Numbered from the stretch's first letter, positions 28,002 through 37,216 are shown. The stretch: 64,000 nt of DNA from CAYUWG01 sp964448285 (GCA_964448285.1 CAYUWG010000001.1:71453-135452); one strand, 5' to 3'. A program made the numbers and translations. The notes: generated by a model from the letters alone, not told the origin.

Positions 28002-29900
28002 TCACAGTACAATCAGAATAACCGATGCCCTGGTATCACCGGCCTGTATCATCAGGAAGTAACGGCCGGATGTCAGGTGGCTCGTGTTGACTCGAATATG
28101 ACCGAACCCGCTTTCCTGATTTCCCGAAAAGACATTCCTTATGCACTGACCGCTCTGATTCCAAAGATCGATCGTGAGCGATTCGGATCGATGCAATGAA
28201 TACCTCAGAATCGTATGATCGCTTGCCGGATTCGGAGCCAGTCCTTCGATCGTGAATCGCGGCATGAGCGCCCGTTGGATTTCGAGTACGTCGCTCCACT
28301 CTACGCTTCCATCTGTATCAATCGTCTTCAAACGAACAGACGAAGCGTCGTTCGATTGGAAGGCGTACTCATACTTCGCTCCACCGGTACTTTTCGATGG
28401 AATGAATCCTTCGCTCACAAACGGACCGTCCTTTGTCCGGGAAGAATGAACCTCGAAGCCGAGTATGTTTCTCTCAGAAGCGGTATGCCAGCGAACGCTG
28501 ACTTTCGCACCGTCTCTCGCAACGGAAAGCGAGAGAAGTTCGATGGGCAGCGCTATGCCATTATTGGTAATGCGCTGTGCGTAGATGTCCGCGTTGAGTG
28601 CGCGATAGTCTGTCCACGTAATGAGAACGCCGCCGTTTCCATCCGGTAAGGTGAGTGGCATCTGTTGTTGCTGGGTTGCGAGACAGACACCCACGCCGTT
28701 GATCGTCCATGGCATCCATCCGTTTGCACTCACGCGTTGTGCATAGATATCCCCGATAGTGTTTCTGTAGTCCGTCCACGAAACGATCGCTCCGTTTGCT
28801 CCATCGGGGGCGATACTTGCAAGCTCCTGTACATTCGATTGCGTGCAGACACCAGCGCCGTTTGTCGTCCAGAGTACGGAGCCTGAAGCATGAACTCGCT
28901 GAGTGTAAATGTCGCTGCCGTTCCGGTAGTCCTGCCACGCGACTATGACGCCACCCAAGCCATCCGAACAAATCGCGGGAAAGAGTTGAGAGCTGCTTTC
29001 CGTACAGACTTCGATTCCATCCGCAGCCCAAAGCGATGTCCCCGCGACGGATAATCGTTGTGCATAGATGTCGCCGGAATTATTCCCTCGGAAATCTTCC
29101 CAGGCAATCAGTACTGATCCGCTGTCTGAAGCCGCGACAACGATTCGGCTCTGAGAATAATCCGACGCACAAACCGGAAGACCGTTCAGGTTCCATGAGA
29201 TCGTGCCGTTGTCGAGAATGCGCTGTGCGTAGATATCGCTTTCCGTTCCCTTTCTGAAATCCTCCCACACGACGATACCCCCGCCTCCGCCGTCGGTGAC
29301 GACTTTCGGTGAACGCTTCAACGCTGAGACATTCGTGACGGCGATACCATTGGCCGTCCACCAGAAACTTCCCGTGAGCATAACGCGCTGTGCAAAGACA
29401 TTTCCCGGCTGCGTGCGATAATCCTCCCACGCAATGATCGCGGCATTGGACGTTTCCGATATGGAAGGATACTGTTGCTGTCCCGCGGCAACACACACGG
29501 GAATACCGTTGGCCTGCCATGCGAAAGTCCCGGAAGAACTGACGCGTTGTGCATAGATATCCGAGGATGGATTACGATAATCCTCCCACGCGATCACTGC
29601 CCCTCCTGAGCCATCGCTGCAGAGTACCGGATTGATCTGATCACCCGATGCGGTGCAGAGAGGAATTCCGTTTGTCGTCCAATTCATCGTGCCGTTCGGT
29701 GAGAATGACTGTGCGTAAATATCTGCACCGCCTCCGCGGTAGTCAGCCCAGACCACAATGATGCTGCCGTCCGTTGCGCGGATGGCGGAAGGCGTAAGCT
29801 GCTGGCCTGATGCACCACAAGCGGGAATCCCGTTGTACGACCATTGAGCGTGAAGATGATATGTGACGAAAAGGAAGAAGAAGAAGAGAACGTGTTTCAT
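28002..29900 (-). CDS. Secreted T9SS protein with eight WxDYR/DIYAQR repeats
   Basis: The 632-residue protein has a signal peptide (MKHVLFFFFLFVTYHLHAQ). Residues about 20-430 consist of eight repeats of about 53 residues, each with a W(A/E/Q/T)D(Y/F)R core and a following DIYAQR-like segment (ADIYAQS, SDIYAQR, GNVFAQR, SDIYAQR, GDIYAQR, SDIYTQR, GDIYAQR, ADIYAQR). This should fold as a beta-propeller-like array. A fibronectin-like stretch (about 450-535) and a C-terminal T9SS sorting domain (GLAPNPASDHTILRYSLH ... GRYFLMIQ) follow. I start at 29900, where the signal begins; the frame is open further upstream but carries no signal. It is exported by T9SS and surface-held or released; the ligand is unknown. 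Confidence 0.85.
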   Translation of the reverse strand: MKHVLFFFFLFVTYHLHAQWSYNGIPACGASGQQLTPSAIRATDGSIIVVWADYRGGGADIYAQSFSPNGTMNWTTNGIPLCTASGDQINPVLCSDGSGGAVIAWEDYRNPSSDIYAQRVSSSGTFAWQANGIPVCVAAGQQQYPSISETSNAAIIAWEDYRTQPGNVFAQRVMLTGSFWWTANGIAVTNVSALKRSPKVVTDGGGGGIVVWEDFRKGTESDIYAQRILDNGTISWNLNGLPVCASDYSQSRIVVAASDSGSVLIAWEDFRGNNSGDIYAQRLSVAGTSLWAADGIEVCTESSSQLFPAICSDGLGGVIVAWQDYRNGSDIYTQRVHASGSVLWTTNGAGVCTQSNVQELASIAPDGANGAIVSWTDYRNTIGDIYAQRVSANGWMPWTINGVGVCLATQQQQMPLTLPDGNGGVLITWTDYRALNADIYAQRITNNGIALPIELLSLSVARDGAKVSVRWHTASERNILGFEVHSSRTKDGPFVSEGFIPSKSTGGAKYEYAFQSNDASSVRLKTIDTDGSVEWSDVLEIQRALMPRFTIEGLAPNPASDHTILRYSLHRSESLTIDLWNQSGQCIRNVFSGNQESGFGHIRVNTSHLTSGRYFLMIQAGDTRASVILIVL

Positions 29901-29975
29901 AGTACCCAATGTAATCCCGATGCAACGTCTTGAAACTTTTGTTCTTTGCAAAGCATCCCACTTCCGGATTTCTCT

Positions 29976-30004
29976 TTTGGAATCCATCTCAAGTTGATAC
30001 CTTG
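29976..30004 (+). promoter_or_regulatory. Bacteroidota-type promoter candidate before the polysaccharide cluster
   Basis: TTTG at 29976-29979 and TACCTTG at 29998-30004 are 18 bases apart, close to the TTTG-N19-TAnnTTTG pattern used by Bacteroidota primary sigma factors. Transcription would start near 30011, leaving a short leader with GAGG (30021-30024) before the ATG at 30030. One T of the -7 element is missing. Confidence 0.35.
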
Positions 30005-30029
30005 AAAATAACTCTTGCCTGAGGCATGG

Positions 30030-31085
30030 ATGATCTACACTCTCACACTTCTCTTCCTTCTCTTGACTCTTTCGGCACACGCGCAGTCGGTGATGGAAAT
30101 TGCATTGCAGCATCGCTCCGATGAAATCCCATCTCGCACGTCGGGTGGAAAGGTGAAAGCGTTGTTTCTCCTTCCCAAGTGGACCTCGCTTGAAACGGGC
30201 TATCAGGTTCAATCCGCATCGATGGACGAGGCATATGGCTTTGAAGCGCGGTCCCTTTCGCTTCATAGCCTTTACGCGAGCTATGCATTGCCCATCGTCG
30301 ATGGACGTATCGTTCTTTCTGGCGGCCCTCGCTTCGAAATGCGTGCAGGCGACTCAACCACATTCCATCTCGGATACGTTTTTTCCATCGGTGCTGCAAT
30401 TCTTCCGGAAGACGGTGACGTATCGCTTCACGCATCTCTCACAGCCGACCGCGCTTTTTATCAGGCAGGGTATCTCGCGATCGAACAAGATATTCTCCGC
30501 GATCAGGTTCAGGTCAGACTCACAGGGAGCGTCCGCGATATCGCGCATGGAGTGGTCAGTGCAGAGCGGCTCTTTCTTTCCGACAAAAACGTGATTGACA
30601 ATCTCTCTGCATACGTCCTGTTCTCCCTGTTCCGAGTTCCGGACATTCAGCTTGGTTATGCCTTTCAGACATCGAATGCGCGGACGAATCGCTGGTCGTT
30701 ATCCGAATCCGTAAGAGATGCAAACGGATCGTACACCTACACGTACTTCTATGTCCCGTATTTCACACCGCTCCGGGAAGAAGGTCACATTGCACTGGGA
30801 AGCATTCGTTACTCACTGACTTCATGGTGTGCCTTACGTGCGCGTGCCGCGATTCCCATCACGTCGAGCGCACGCAGACTATGGACCCCCGAGACCGGCG
30901 CAACGCCGTTTCCCGTTGTCACGCCAAGTCATTTCAAAGAGAAGGACATTGTGCAAACGACCATCGTGGGTGCGCTCGATTTCGAACTCGCACCGACGCG
31001 CTGGCTCTCCTTCGAGGTTGAACATTTCGACAAACCTTACTACACCTACACTCAGGCACTCCTGAAATACACCATGACCTTTTAA
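30030..31085 (+). CDS. Predicted outer membrane beta-barrel protein of the polysaccharide cluster
   Basis: The 351-residue protein has a signal peptide (MIYTLTLLFLLLTLSAHAQ) and about 14-16 amphipathic strands, ending in the aromatic tail LLKYTMTF. The ATG at 30030 has GAGG five bases upstream; a TTG at 30015 is an unlikely alternative. It starts a tight rightward run with sugar-nucleotide enzymes, a TPR protein and a GT2 synthase. Barrels in such runs (AlgE, PgaA and YaiO-like proteins) export polysaccharide or modify its passage, and that role is inferred here from position. No named family is certain. Confidence 0.72.
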   Translation: MIYTLTLLFLLLTLSAHAQSVMEIALQHRSDEIPSRTSGGKVKALFLLPKWTSLETGYQVQSASMDEAYGFEARSLSLHSLYASYALPIVDGRIVLSGGPRFEMRAGDSTTFHLGYVFSIGAAILPEDGDVSLHASLTADRAFYQAGYLAIEQDILRDQVQVRLTGSVRDIAHGVVSAERLFLSDKNVIDNLSAYVLFSLFRVPDIQLGYAFQTSNARTNRWSLSESVRDANGSYTYTYFYVPYFTPLREEGHIALGSIRYSLTSWCALRARAAIPITSSARRLWTPETGATPFPVVTPSHFKEKDIVQTTIVGALDFELAPTRWLSFEVEHFDKPYYTYTQALLKYTMTF

Positions 31086-31096
31086 GCAGGTGCGTT

Positions 31097-31891
31097 ATGA
31101 AACAACCATATAAAGTCGTCATCCTTTGTGGCGGACTCGGAACGCGGCTTCGTGCACACGCGGAAAACGTTCCGAAAGCGCTCGTGCAGATCGGAGGCAA
31201 ACCGATCATCTGGCACGTGATGAAGCTCTACTCGCGATTCGGATTTCGCGACTTCATCCTGACGCTGGGTTACAAGGGCGATATGATTCTCAACTATTTC
31301 GAACAGTACTGCACGCAGCAATGCGATTACACGCTCGAGTTCAGCAATCCGAAAACGCACGTCTTTCACACGAAGCTGCCGGAAGACGAACGGGAGTGGC
31401 GGATTACGTTCGCTCATACCGGGCTGAACACGAACACCGGCGGGCGCATCAAACGCATCGAGCCGTACATCGCCGAAGAACATTTTCTCGCAACGTACAC
31501 CGACGGACTCTCCGACGTGAACATCGCAGAAGTGCTCGAAAAACACTTCGCATCCGGATTGGAAGCGACGATGGTATCAGTGAATCTCCCGACGACGTTC
31601 GGTCTTGTGGAAGCGCAGGATGGCCTCGCGACGCGCTTTCGGGAAAAGCCTCGAACGACCGACCGCATCAACGGCGGATTCTTCGTTTTTCGAAGAAGCA
31701 TCTTCGACCGCATCTCCGGGGATGACGTTGTCCTTGAAGAGGAACCGCTCCAATCGCTCGTGGACGAAGGTCGCGTAGGGGTCTATCAACACGATGGATT
31801 CTGGCGGTGCATGGATACGCCCAAGGATGCGATGGCGTTGACGGATATCTGGAACAGCGGGACGATCCCGTGGAAAACCTGGAACGACTAA
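31097..31891 (+). CDS. rfbF: Glucose-1-phosphate cytidylyltransferase
   Basis: The 264-residue enzyme makes CDP-glucose from CTP and glucose-1-phosphate. It has the nucleotidyltransferase motif LCGGLGTRLRAH, then VPKALVQIGGKPIIWHVMK, LGYKGDMI, TNTGGRIKRI, and TYTDGLSDVNI for metal binding. The start at 31097 has AGG six bases upstream. CDP-glucose feeds the next gene, CDP-glucose 4,6-dehydratase, and together they supply CDP-deoxysugars for surface glycans. The gene lies 11 bp after the barrel gene. Confidence 0.95.
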   Translation: MKQPYKVVILCGGLGTRLRAHAENVPKALVQIGGKPIIWHVMKLYSRFGFRDFILTLGYKGDMILNYFEQYCTQQCDYTLEFSNPKTHVFHTKLPEDEREWRITFAHTGLNTNTGGRIKRIEPYIAEEHFLATYTDGLSDVNIAEVLEKHFASGLEATMVSVNLPTTFGLVEAQDGLATRFREKPRTTDRINGGFFVFRRSIFDRISGDDVVLEEEPLQSLVDEGRVGVYQHDGFWRCMDTPKDAMALTDIWNSGTIPWKTWND

Positions 31892-31916
31892 TCACACACA
31901 AGAGGAATCCCTTTTC

Positions 31917-32930
31917 ATGAATGCTTCATTCTGGCGCGATCGCAATGTCTTTGTCACCGGTGGAACCGGTATGCTTGGCTCATGGATCGTCGCAAAACTT
32001 GTCGAGGCTGATGCGAACGTCATCTGTCTCGTGCGCGACCAGGTGCCGCGCTCGCCGATCCTTCGCGAAGAGTTTTACAAACAGCACGTCTCCATCGTTA
32101 CCGGCCAGGTGCAGGACTATGAAACGATGCTTCGCGTGATCAACGAATACGAGATCGATACGATCATCCATCTCGCCGCACAGGCTATCGTGCCCATCGC
32201 GAATCGTTCGCCCCTTTCGACATTCGACACGAACATCAAAGGGACATGGACGATGCTCGAATCCGCACGTAACAGTCCAACGGTCAGCCGCATCGTTATC
32301 GCATCGAGCGACAAAGCGTACGGGACGCAGCCTGTTCTTCCCTACACGGAGGATACCGCGTTGCTCGGCCGCTACCCTTACGATGTATCGAAGGCGTGCT
32401 CGGACTTACTCGGGCTGGGGTATGCCCATGCATTCGGCACGAACGTCGGCGTAACGCGCTGCGGGAATTTTTACGGCGGAGGCGATCTGAACTGGAACCG
32501 CCTTGTCCCGGGTACGCTGCGCTCCATCTACCATAGCGAGAAGCCAGTCATCCGCAGTGATGGTACGCTCAAACGCGACTACGTGTATGTCGAAGACATT
32601 GCGGAAGCGTACATCCTGCTTGCGGAAAACGTCCATCGTGAGGACGTGCGCGGAACGGCGTTCAACTTCGGGATCAACCGGCCGATGAGCGTGCTCGAGA
32701 TGGTGCGCCTCATGCTCGATGCAACGAACTCCTCCCTCGAGCCTGTCATCCTCGCACAAGAAATGATGAACCTCGAAATCCGCGAACAGTCGCTCGACAG
32801 CACGCGTGCCCGCACGCTTCTCGGATGGGAACCGAAGTTCACCGTTGAAGAAGGCTTGCAGAAAAGCGCGGACTGGTACTTCAACTTTCTCAACAAGCGC
32901 TATCACAATGGAAAGCACGCCGTTGTTTGA
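31917..32930 (+). CDS. rfbG: CDP-glucose 4,6-dehydratase
   Basis: The 337-residue short-chain dehydrogenase has the NAD-binding TGGTGMLGSWI, then IIHLAAQAIV and SSDKAYG, and the catalytic YPYDVSK. The run TRCGNFYGGGDLNWNRLVPG is a hallmark of RfbG. It dehydrates CDP-glucose to CDP-4-keto-6-deoxyglucose. It follows rfbF by 25 bp and overlaps the next dehydrogenase gene by 23 bp. The reductive step or 3-dehydration to dideoxy sugars would need other enzymes; no RfbH-like gene is in this window. Confidence 0.93.
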   Translation: MNASFWRDRNVFVTGGTGMLGSWIVAKLVEADANVICLVRDQVPRSPILREEFYKQHVSIVTGQVQDYETMLRVINEYEIDTIIHLAAQAIVPIANRSPLSTFDTNIKGTWTMLESARNSPTVSRIVIASSDKAYGTQPVLPYTEDTALLGRYPYDVSKACSDLLGLGYAHAFGTNVGVTRCGNFYGGGDLNWNRLVPGTLRSIYHSEKPVIRSDGTLKRDYVYVEDIAEAYILLAENVHREDVRGTAFNFGINRPMSVLEMVRLMLDATNSSLEPVILAQEMMNLEIREQSLDSTRARTLLGWEPKFTVEEGLQKSADWYFNFLNKRYHNGKHAVV

Positions 32931-33867
32931 ACCGCGATGGCAAAGCCGCCGCGTCATCGTCACGGGCGCGGGCGGATTCATCGGGCGGCATCTCGCGCGA
33001 CGTCTCTCGACACTTGGCGCGCACGTGAGCGCCGTTGGGAAACGTCCCGCTGATGCAACCGACGATTGCGAATGGTTCGATTTGGATCTCGCTGACTTCG
33101 ATGCGGTGGAGCGATTCGTTCTCGGTGAACAGCCGGAGTTCATCATCCATCTCGCCGCGCGCGCAAATCGCGGGAACACGCCGGAGGCAGTTCATTTGGC
33201 CTATCGCTCCGTTCTCCTTCCTGCGTTGCACGTTGCCTTTGCCGCCCAATCGCTCATGCATCGACCGCGCATGATCTTCTTCGGCTCCTGCGATGAGTAC
33301 GGCGACAATCCATCGCCGTGGAATGAAGAACAACCTGCAAAGCCGCTTACGCCTTACGCGCTCGCAAAGGCGGCAGTCACGCATACGTTGTTAGAGATGT
33401 ATGCCCACAGCAATGTACGAGTCGCCGTTGTTCGTCCCTCGGTAGTTTATGGTCCCGGGCAGCAACCGACGATGTTCATTCCCGAAGCGATGCAGGCACT
33501 CTCATCGGGGAAGGTGTTTGAAATGACCACGGGCGAACAGACGCGCGACTTCGTTTTTGTCGATGATGTGATCGAAGCTGTCCTGCGCATTGCGGACACA
33601 AGCGAAACGGAAGGAGAAGTGATCAACGTCGCGAGCGGGAATTCACTGATGATAAGAGACATCGCAACATCGATTGCGCGACACTGCAACGCTGAACATC
33701 TTCTGCGCATCGGCGTGAAACCGCTTCGTGAAAGCGAAGTCGGTTCCTACGCCGTTTCCATCGACAAGCTGAAGCGCCTGCTCGATTGGACCCCGCCAAC
33801 GACATTGGAAGAAGGACTCATGCAAACGCTGAAGTTCTTCACGAACAGCGAAGAAAGAACACCATGA
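32908..33867 (+). CDS. NAD-dependent sugar epimerase/dehydratase family protein
   Basis: The 319-residue extended short-chain dehydrogenase has the nucleotide motif TGAGGFIGRHLARRL, IIHLAARANRG, the catalytic YALAK, then VVRPSVVYGPGQQPTMFIPE and a C-terminal LLDWTPPTTLEEGL. It follows rfbG with a 23-bp overlap. Its most likely role is to reduce or epimerise the CDP-4-keto-6-deoxyglucose made upstream (as in tyvelose, abequose or 6-deoxy-hexose routes), but the product cannot be told from sequence. The catalytic serine position is FGSCDEYG. I start at 32908; a longer frame reading inside rfbG is an artefact. Confidence 0.9.
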   Translation: MESTPLFEPRWQSRRVIVTGAGGFIGRHLARRLSTLGAHVSAVGKRPADATDDCEWFDLDLADFDAVERFVLGEQPEFIIHLAARANRGNTPEAVHLAYRSVLLPALHVAFAAQSLMHRPRMIFFGSCDEYGDNPSPWNEEQPAKPLTPYALAKAAVTHTLLEMYAHSNVRVAVVRPSVVYGPGQQPTMFIPEAMQALSSGKVFEMTTGEQTRDFVFVDDVIEAVLRIADTSETEGEVINVASGNSLMIRDIATSIARHCNAEHLLRIGVKPLRESEVGSYAVSIDKLKRLLDWTPPTTLEEGLMQTLKFFTNSEERTP

Positions 33868-34682
33868 AATGGTTCAAGGCCATCCTCATTCTTGCATGGA
33901 CGATTTCACTTCATGCACAAAATTCATCACAGGCAATCTGGGCTAAGGCGCGTGAGCTGATGCAGCAACAACAGTACAGCGAAGCGATCGCCGAATTGAA
34001 GAAAGCGCCTCGGTCAGCCGAGCAGTTCTTCTGGATGGCATTCAGCGCTTCGATGATCATGGAGCTTCAGGATGCTGAACAATATGCGCGTGAGGCAGTG
34101 GCGTTTGAAGAAAACTGGCCCGACAGCCATGTGCTTCTCGGCGACATTCTGTACTTGAGAAAGAAACCGGTAGAAGCGCTCGCGGAATACGACATCGCTT
34201 TGAAGCTCAAGCCTTCGAACGTCGAAGTTCTTCTGAAGGCAGCCCGCATTGAAAAGGCGCTGCAGCGATTCACCGATGGATTCAGGCGTTACAAGGAGGT
34301 TCTCGCGATAGACCCGGAGAACGTTTACGCGCGGTTAGGCGTGGCGGAGATTTTCACCTATCAAAAGAAGTGGGACGATGCACGGCGTGAGTTCAACGCC
34401 ATTCTGAAGAACGGAAAGAACGGCGACGTGTACATCGAAGCCAAGGTTGGACTTGCTCGAATCCACGCCTGGACGAAGCAGTTCGACGAAGCGGAAAAGC
34501 TCCTGCACGAGGTGCTCTCCTGGAAACCGGAAACCGTTATCGCGCTCGAACTTCTCGCGCAGGTCTATGAATGGAGCGGCAATTACACGAAGGCCAAGCG
34601 CACTTACGAAACCATTCTCAAATGGCAGCCCGGGCATAAGGAAGCGAAGAACAAACTCGTGGAGTTACAGTGGGTGAAGTGA
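33864..34682 (+). CDS. Periplasmic tetratricopeptide-repeat (TPR) protein
   Basis: The 272-residue protein begins with a signal peptide (MKWFKAILILAWTISLHAQ) and then has about six TPR-like helix pairs, for example SEAIAELKKAPRSAEQ, ALAEYDIALKLKPSNVEVLL and YKEVLAIDPENVYARLGVAE. The ATG overlaps the previous stop by four bases (ATGA). TPR proteins occur beside polysaccharide synthases (AlgK, BcsC, PgaA) and link the inner-membrane machine to the outer-membrane barrel. That role is inferred here from the neighbours. Confidence 0.88.
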   Translation: MKWFKAILILAWTISLHAQNSSQAIWAKARELMQQQQYSEAIAELKKAPRSAEQFFWMAFSASMIMELQDAEQYAREAVAFEENWPDSHVLLGDILYLRKKPVEALAEYDIALKLKPSNVEVLLKAARIEKALQRFTDGFRRYKEVLAIDPENVYARLGVAEIFTYQKKWDDARREFNAILKNGKNGDVYIEAKVGLARIHAWTKQFDEAEKLLHEVLSWKPETVIALELLAQVYEWSGNYTKAKRTYETILKWQPGHKEAKNKLVELQWVK

Positions 34683-34731
34683 GTGCGTGAATATTTCGAT
34701 TCCTAATCCGATCCTCAATCCGTAATCTCTC

Positions 34732-36219
34732 TTGTCCATCCGTGATCATATTTCAATCGGAGACCGGGCGCTGCTCTTCATTCTCGTTGTACTCGGTTCC
34801 ACGGCGGCGCTGTATTTCATCGCATGGTGGCTGGATCCTTCGCACACGAAGCAACTCTTCTGGTACATCCCGCTGACGGTCGCGGTCTTCTGGTTCTTCT
34901 ATGAAAACGCCGTCTCCTGGACGTATCTCCTTACGCTCCACCGTGCACCACACGTCGAAGCGCCTGAGGGATTAACTGTGGATATCTTCACGACGTGCGC
35001 ACCAGGCGAACCGTTCGAGATGTTTGCGCGCACCCTTCCTGCACTCGCCGCGATACGATATCCGCACACGACGTACCTCCTCGACGGCAGCAACAACCTG
35101 AAGCTGAAAGAGCTTTGCGCATCGCACGGCATCGTTCATCTCGACTGCACGGGCATTGAAGGAGCGAAAGCCGGGAAGGTGAACTACGCACTCACGAAAT
35201 CGATCGGCGAGTTCGTTCTCGTCATCGATCCCGACCACGTGCCGGAGTCGCATTTTCTGGACCGCGTGCTGGGGCATTTCAGTGATCCGCGTGTCGGCTT
35301 CGTGCAGGTAGTGCAGGCGTTTTACAATCAGGATGAATCTCCGCTCGCGCGCGCGACCGCCGAACAGACCTACGGATTCTACGGCCCTGTCATGATGGGA
35401 CGAGCCGGCATCGAGAGTCCCGTCGTGATCGGTGCGAACTGTACCTTCCGCAGGTCTGCGCTGGATTCCATCGGCGGGCATGCAGTGCATCTCATCGAAG
35501 ATTTCGTCACGTCTATCCGGCTGCACGCGAAGGGATGGAAGGCGGTCTATGTGCCGGAGATTCTCGCGCGCGGTCTCGTCCCTGCCGACTTGCGCTCGTA
35601 CTTCAGCCAGCATCTGAAATGGGCCACAGGCATGTTCGGTGTGTTCTTCGGCGAGATGTGGAAGCATCTCCCGAAACTCACATGGTGGCAGCGCTTCAGT
35701 TACATCACGAGCGCGGCCTACTTCTTTACCGGGTTGGCAACCGCCGTAACGGTTCTCTTCCCGATCATCTTCCTCTTCTTCAACATCTTCGCCGTAGAGA
35801 TGGCGACGGGGGATTATGTTCTTCACCTCATTCCATACATCGTCGTGTTTTTTCTGCTTCAACTCTCGACGATCCGCTGGCTGCGCGATCCGTCGGAGCG
35901 GGGACTGCACCTGCGCGGCATGGTGCTGAAGGCCGGGACGTGGCCTGTTTACGTGTTAGGTTTTCTCTACACGCTCGTCGGAGTCGAAGTCCCATATCTC
36001 CCGACACCGAAAGAAAGTGCGGGTCGCGCCTCCGTCTTTTCTCGTCTTCTCCTTCCGCACTGGCTATCGATCGTTCTCAGCATCGCAGCCATGATCCACG
36101 CGGCCACCACGACGATGATCGACTATCCCGGTACGCGCTTGATGATGCTCTTCGCCACGGTCAACGTGGTTCTGATGGCCGGAACGATTCGAATCGCAAC
36201 CACGAAGGCGAAGACATGA
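34732..36219 (+). CDS. Membrane GT2 glycosyltransferase, cellulose-synthase-like
   Basis: The 495-residue protein has two N-terminal membrane helices (about 13-65), a GT2 catalytic domain and about five to six C-terminal helices. Catalytic-domain motifs are YLLDGSNN near 115, DPDH at 166-169 (metal/UDP binding), IED at 255-257 and QHLKW at 293-297, which stands where synthases have Q-x-x-R-W. The start is TTG at 34732; an in-frame stop lies just before it and no ribosome binding site is visible, so expression could be weak or coupled. No PilZ domain is present. It is the likely polymerase or exporter of the cluster. Confidence 0.9.
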   Translation: MSIRDHISIGDRALLFILVVLGSTAALYFIAWWLDPSHTKQLFWYIPLTVAVFWFFYENAVSWTYLLTLHRAPHVEAPEGLTVDIFTTCAPGEPFEMFARTLPALAAIRYPHTTYLLDGSNNLKLKELCASHGIVHLDCTGIEGAKAGKVNYALTKSIGEFVLVIDPDHVPESHFLDRVLGHFSDPRVGFVQVVQAFYNQDESPLARATAEQTYGFYGPVMMGRAGIESPVVIGANCTFRRSALDSIGGHAVHLIEDFVTSIRLHAKGWKAVYVPEILARGLVPADLRSYFSQHLKWATGMFGVFFGEMWKHLPKLTWWQRFSYITSAAYFFTGLATAVTVLFPIIFLFFNIFAVEMATGDYVLHLIPYIVVFFLLQLSTIRWLRDPSERGLHLRGMVLKAGTWPVYVLGFLYTLVGVEVPYLPTPKESAGRASVFSRLLLPHWLSIVLSIAAMIHAATTTMIDYPGTRLMMLFATVNVVLMAGTIRIATTKAKT

Positions 36220-37205
36220 ATCGCACAATTCACCTGATACCTTTCGTCGCGGTCATCGCATCGGTATGCCTGTGGCACCTTTCCGAACCGGCCACGACTG
36301 TGTGGGAATATCATGCAACGACACTTTGGTCATGGCTCACGATACACGAGAAGCCTCTGCCGGAAGATGAGCGCTGGCTCGGCATCTACCGGCCCGAAGC
36401 GCCATACTCCGTCGATGAGATCGAAGCCTTGTCGCAAAGGAGCGGCGTGCGGTTTCGCATTCTTTCCATCTATCAGGCGTGGGGTAACGACTCCGCGTCA
36501 CAATTTCCATTGGCGGAGTTGGATGCCGTCCACCGCTACGAAGCCATCCCGATGGTGACGTGGGAGCCGTGGCTCAGCGGCTTTATTTCACCGGATGAAA
36601 AGCGCAGTGATGCGGAACGCCGAAGTCTTCGCCGCATTGCGAGAGGCGAGTTCGACGATTACGTGCGGCGCTGGGCGCGTGAAGCCTTCGAGTGGGGTAA
36701 GCCGATGTTCCTGCGATTCGCGCATGAAATGGATAACGCCGAACAATACCCGTGGACGGTTCGCGAAGAAAACACGCCGCAGGATTTCATCGATGCATGG
36801 AAACGCGTTCGAAGGATCTTCGATGACGAAGGCACAACGAACGTCTCATGGGTGTGGTCGCCGCGCGATGCAGGGGCCGACCGCTTCTGGCCTGGTGCAG
36901 ACGTTGTCGATTGGACGAGCGTGACGGTCTTCAACTACGGTGCATACCACACCGAACCATGGATGCCTTTCCAACAGATTTACGCACCGAAATACGCGAT
37001 GCTGAAAGCACTGAAGAAACCCATCATGATCGGCGAGCTTGGTTGCGTGAGCTATGGCGGCGACAAAGCGGAGTGGTACCGCGAAGCCTGGCGTGTGCTC
37101 GATAACAAGTTCAGCGAAACGAAAGCCGTCGTTCTCTTCCAGCACCCTGCGGATAAAACCTCCGGCGCGATCATCGACTGGACGGTGGAGAGTGTGAAAA
37201 AGTGA
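36216..37205 (+). CDS. Glycoside hydrolase family 26-like protein, membrane-anchored
   Basis: The 329-residue protein has an N-terminal hydrophobic anchor or signal (IHLIPFVAVIASVCLW) and a TIM-barrel domain of GH26 type. The acid/base is the Glu in FLRFAHEMDN (Glu171) and the nucleophile the Glu in MIGELGC (Glu274); TWEPWLSG and NVSWVWSP add family blocks. GH26 enzymes cut beta-1,4-mannan or related beta-glycans. It overlaps the GT2 stop by ATGA. Trimming or release of the polymer made upstream is the likely role, as BcsZ and AlgL act in cellulose and alginate systems; specificity is unknown. Confidence 0.85.
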   Translation: MNRTIHLIPFVAVIASVCLWHLSEPATTVWEYHATTLWSWLTIHEKPLPEDERWLGIYRPEAPYSVDEIEALSQRSGVRFRILSIYQAWGNDSASQFPLAELDAVHRYEAIPMVTWEPWLSGFISPDEKRSDAERRSLRRIARGEFDDYVRRWAREAFEWGKPMFLRFAHEMDNAEQYPWTVREENTPQDFIDAWKRVRRIFDDEGTTNVSWVWSPRDAGADRFWPGADVVDWTSVTVFNYGAYHTEPWMPFQQIYAPKYAMLKALKKPIMIGELGCVSYGGDKAEWYREAWRVLDNKFSETKAVVLFQHPADKTSGAIIDWTVESVKK

Positions 37206-37216
37206 TATGGGATGAG

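Noticed and set aside
34972..35910. 312-codon frame on the minus strand opposite the GT2 gene
   Set aside because: Composition rich in Arg, His and Glu with no motif; the opposite strand codes for a clear membrane glycosyltransferase.
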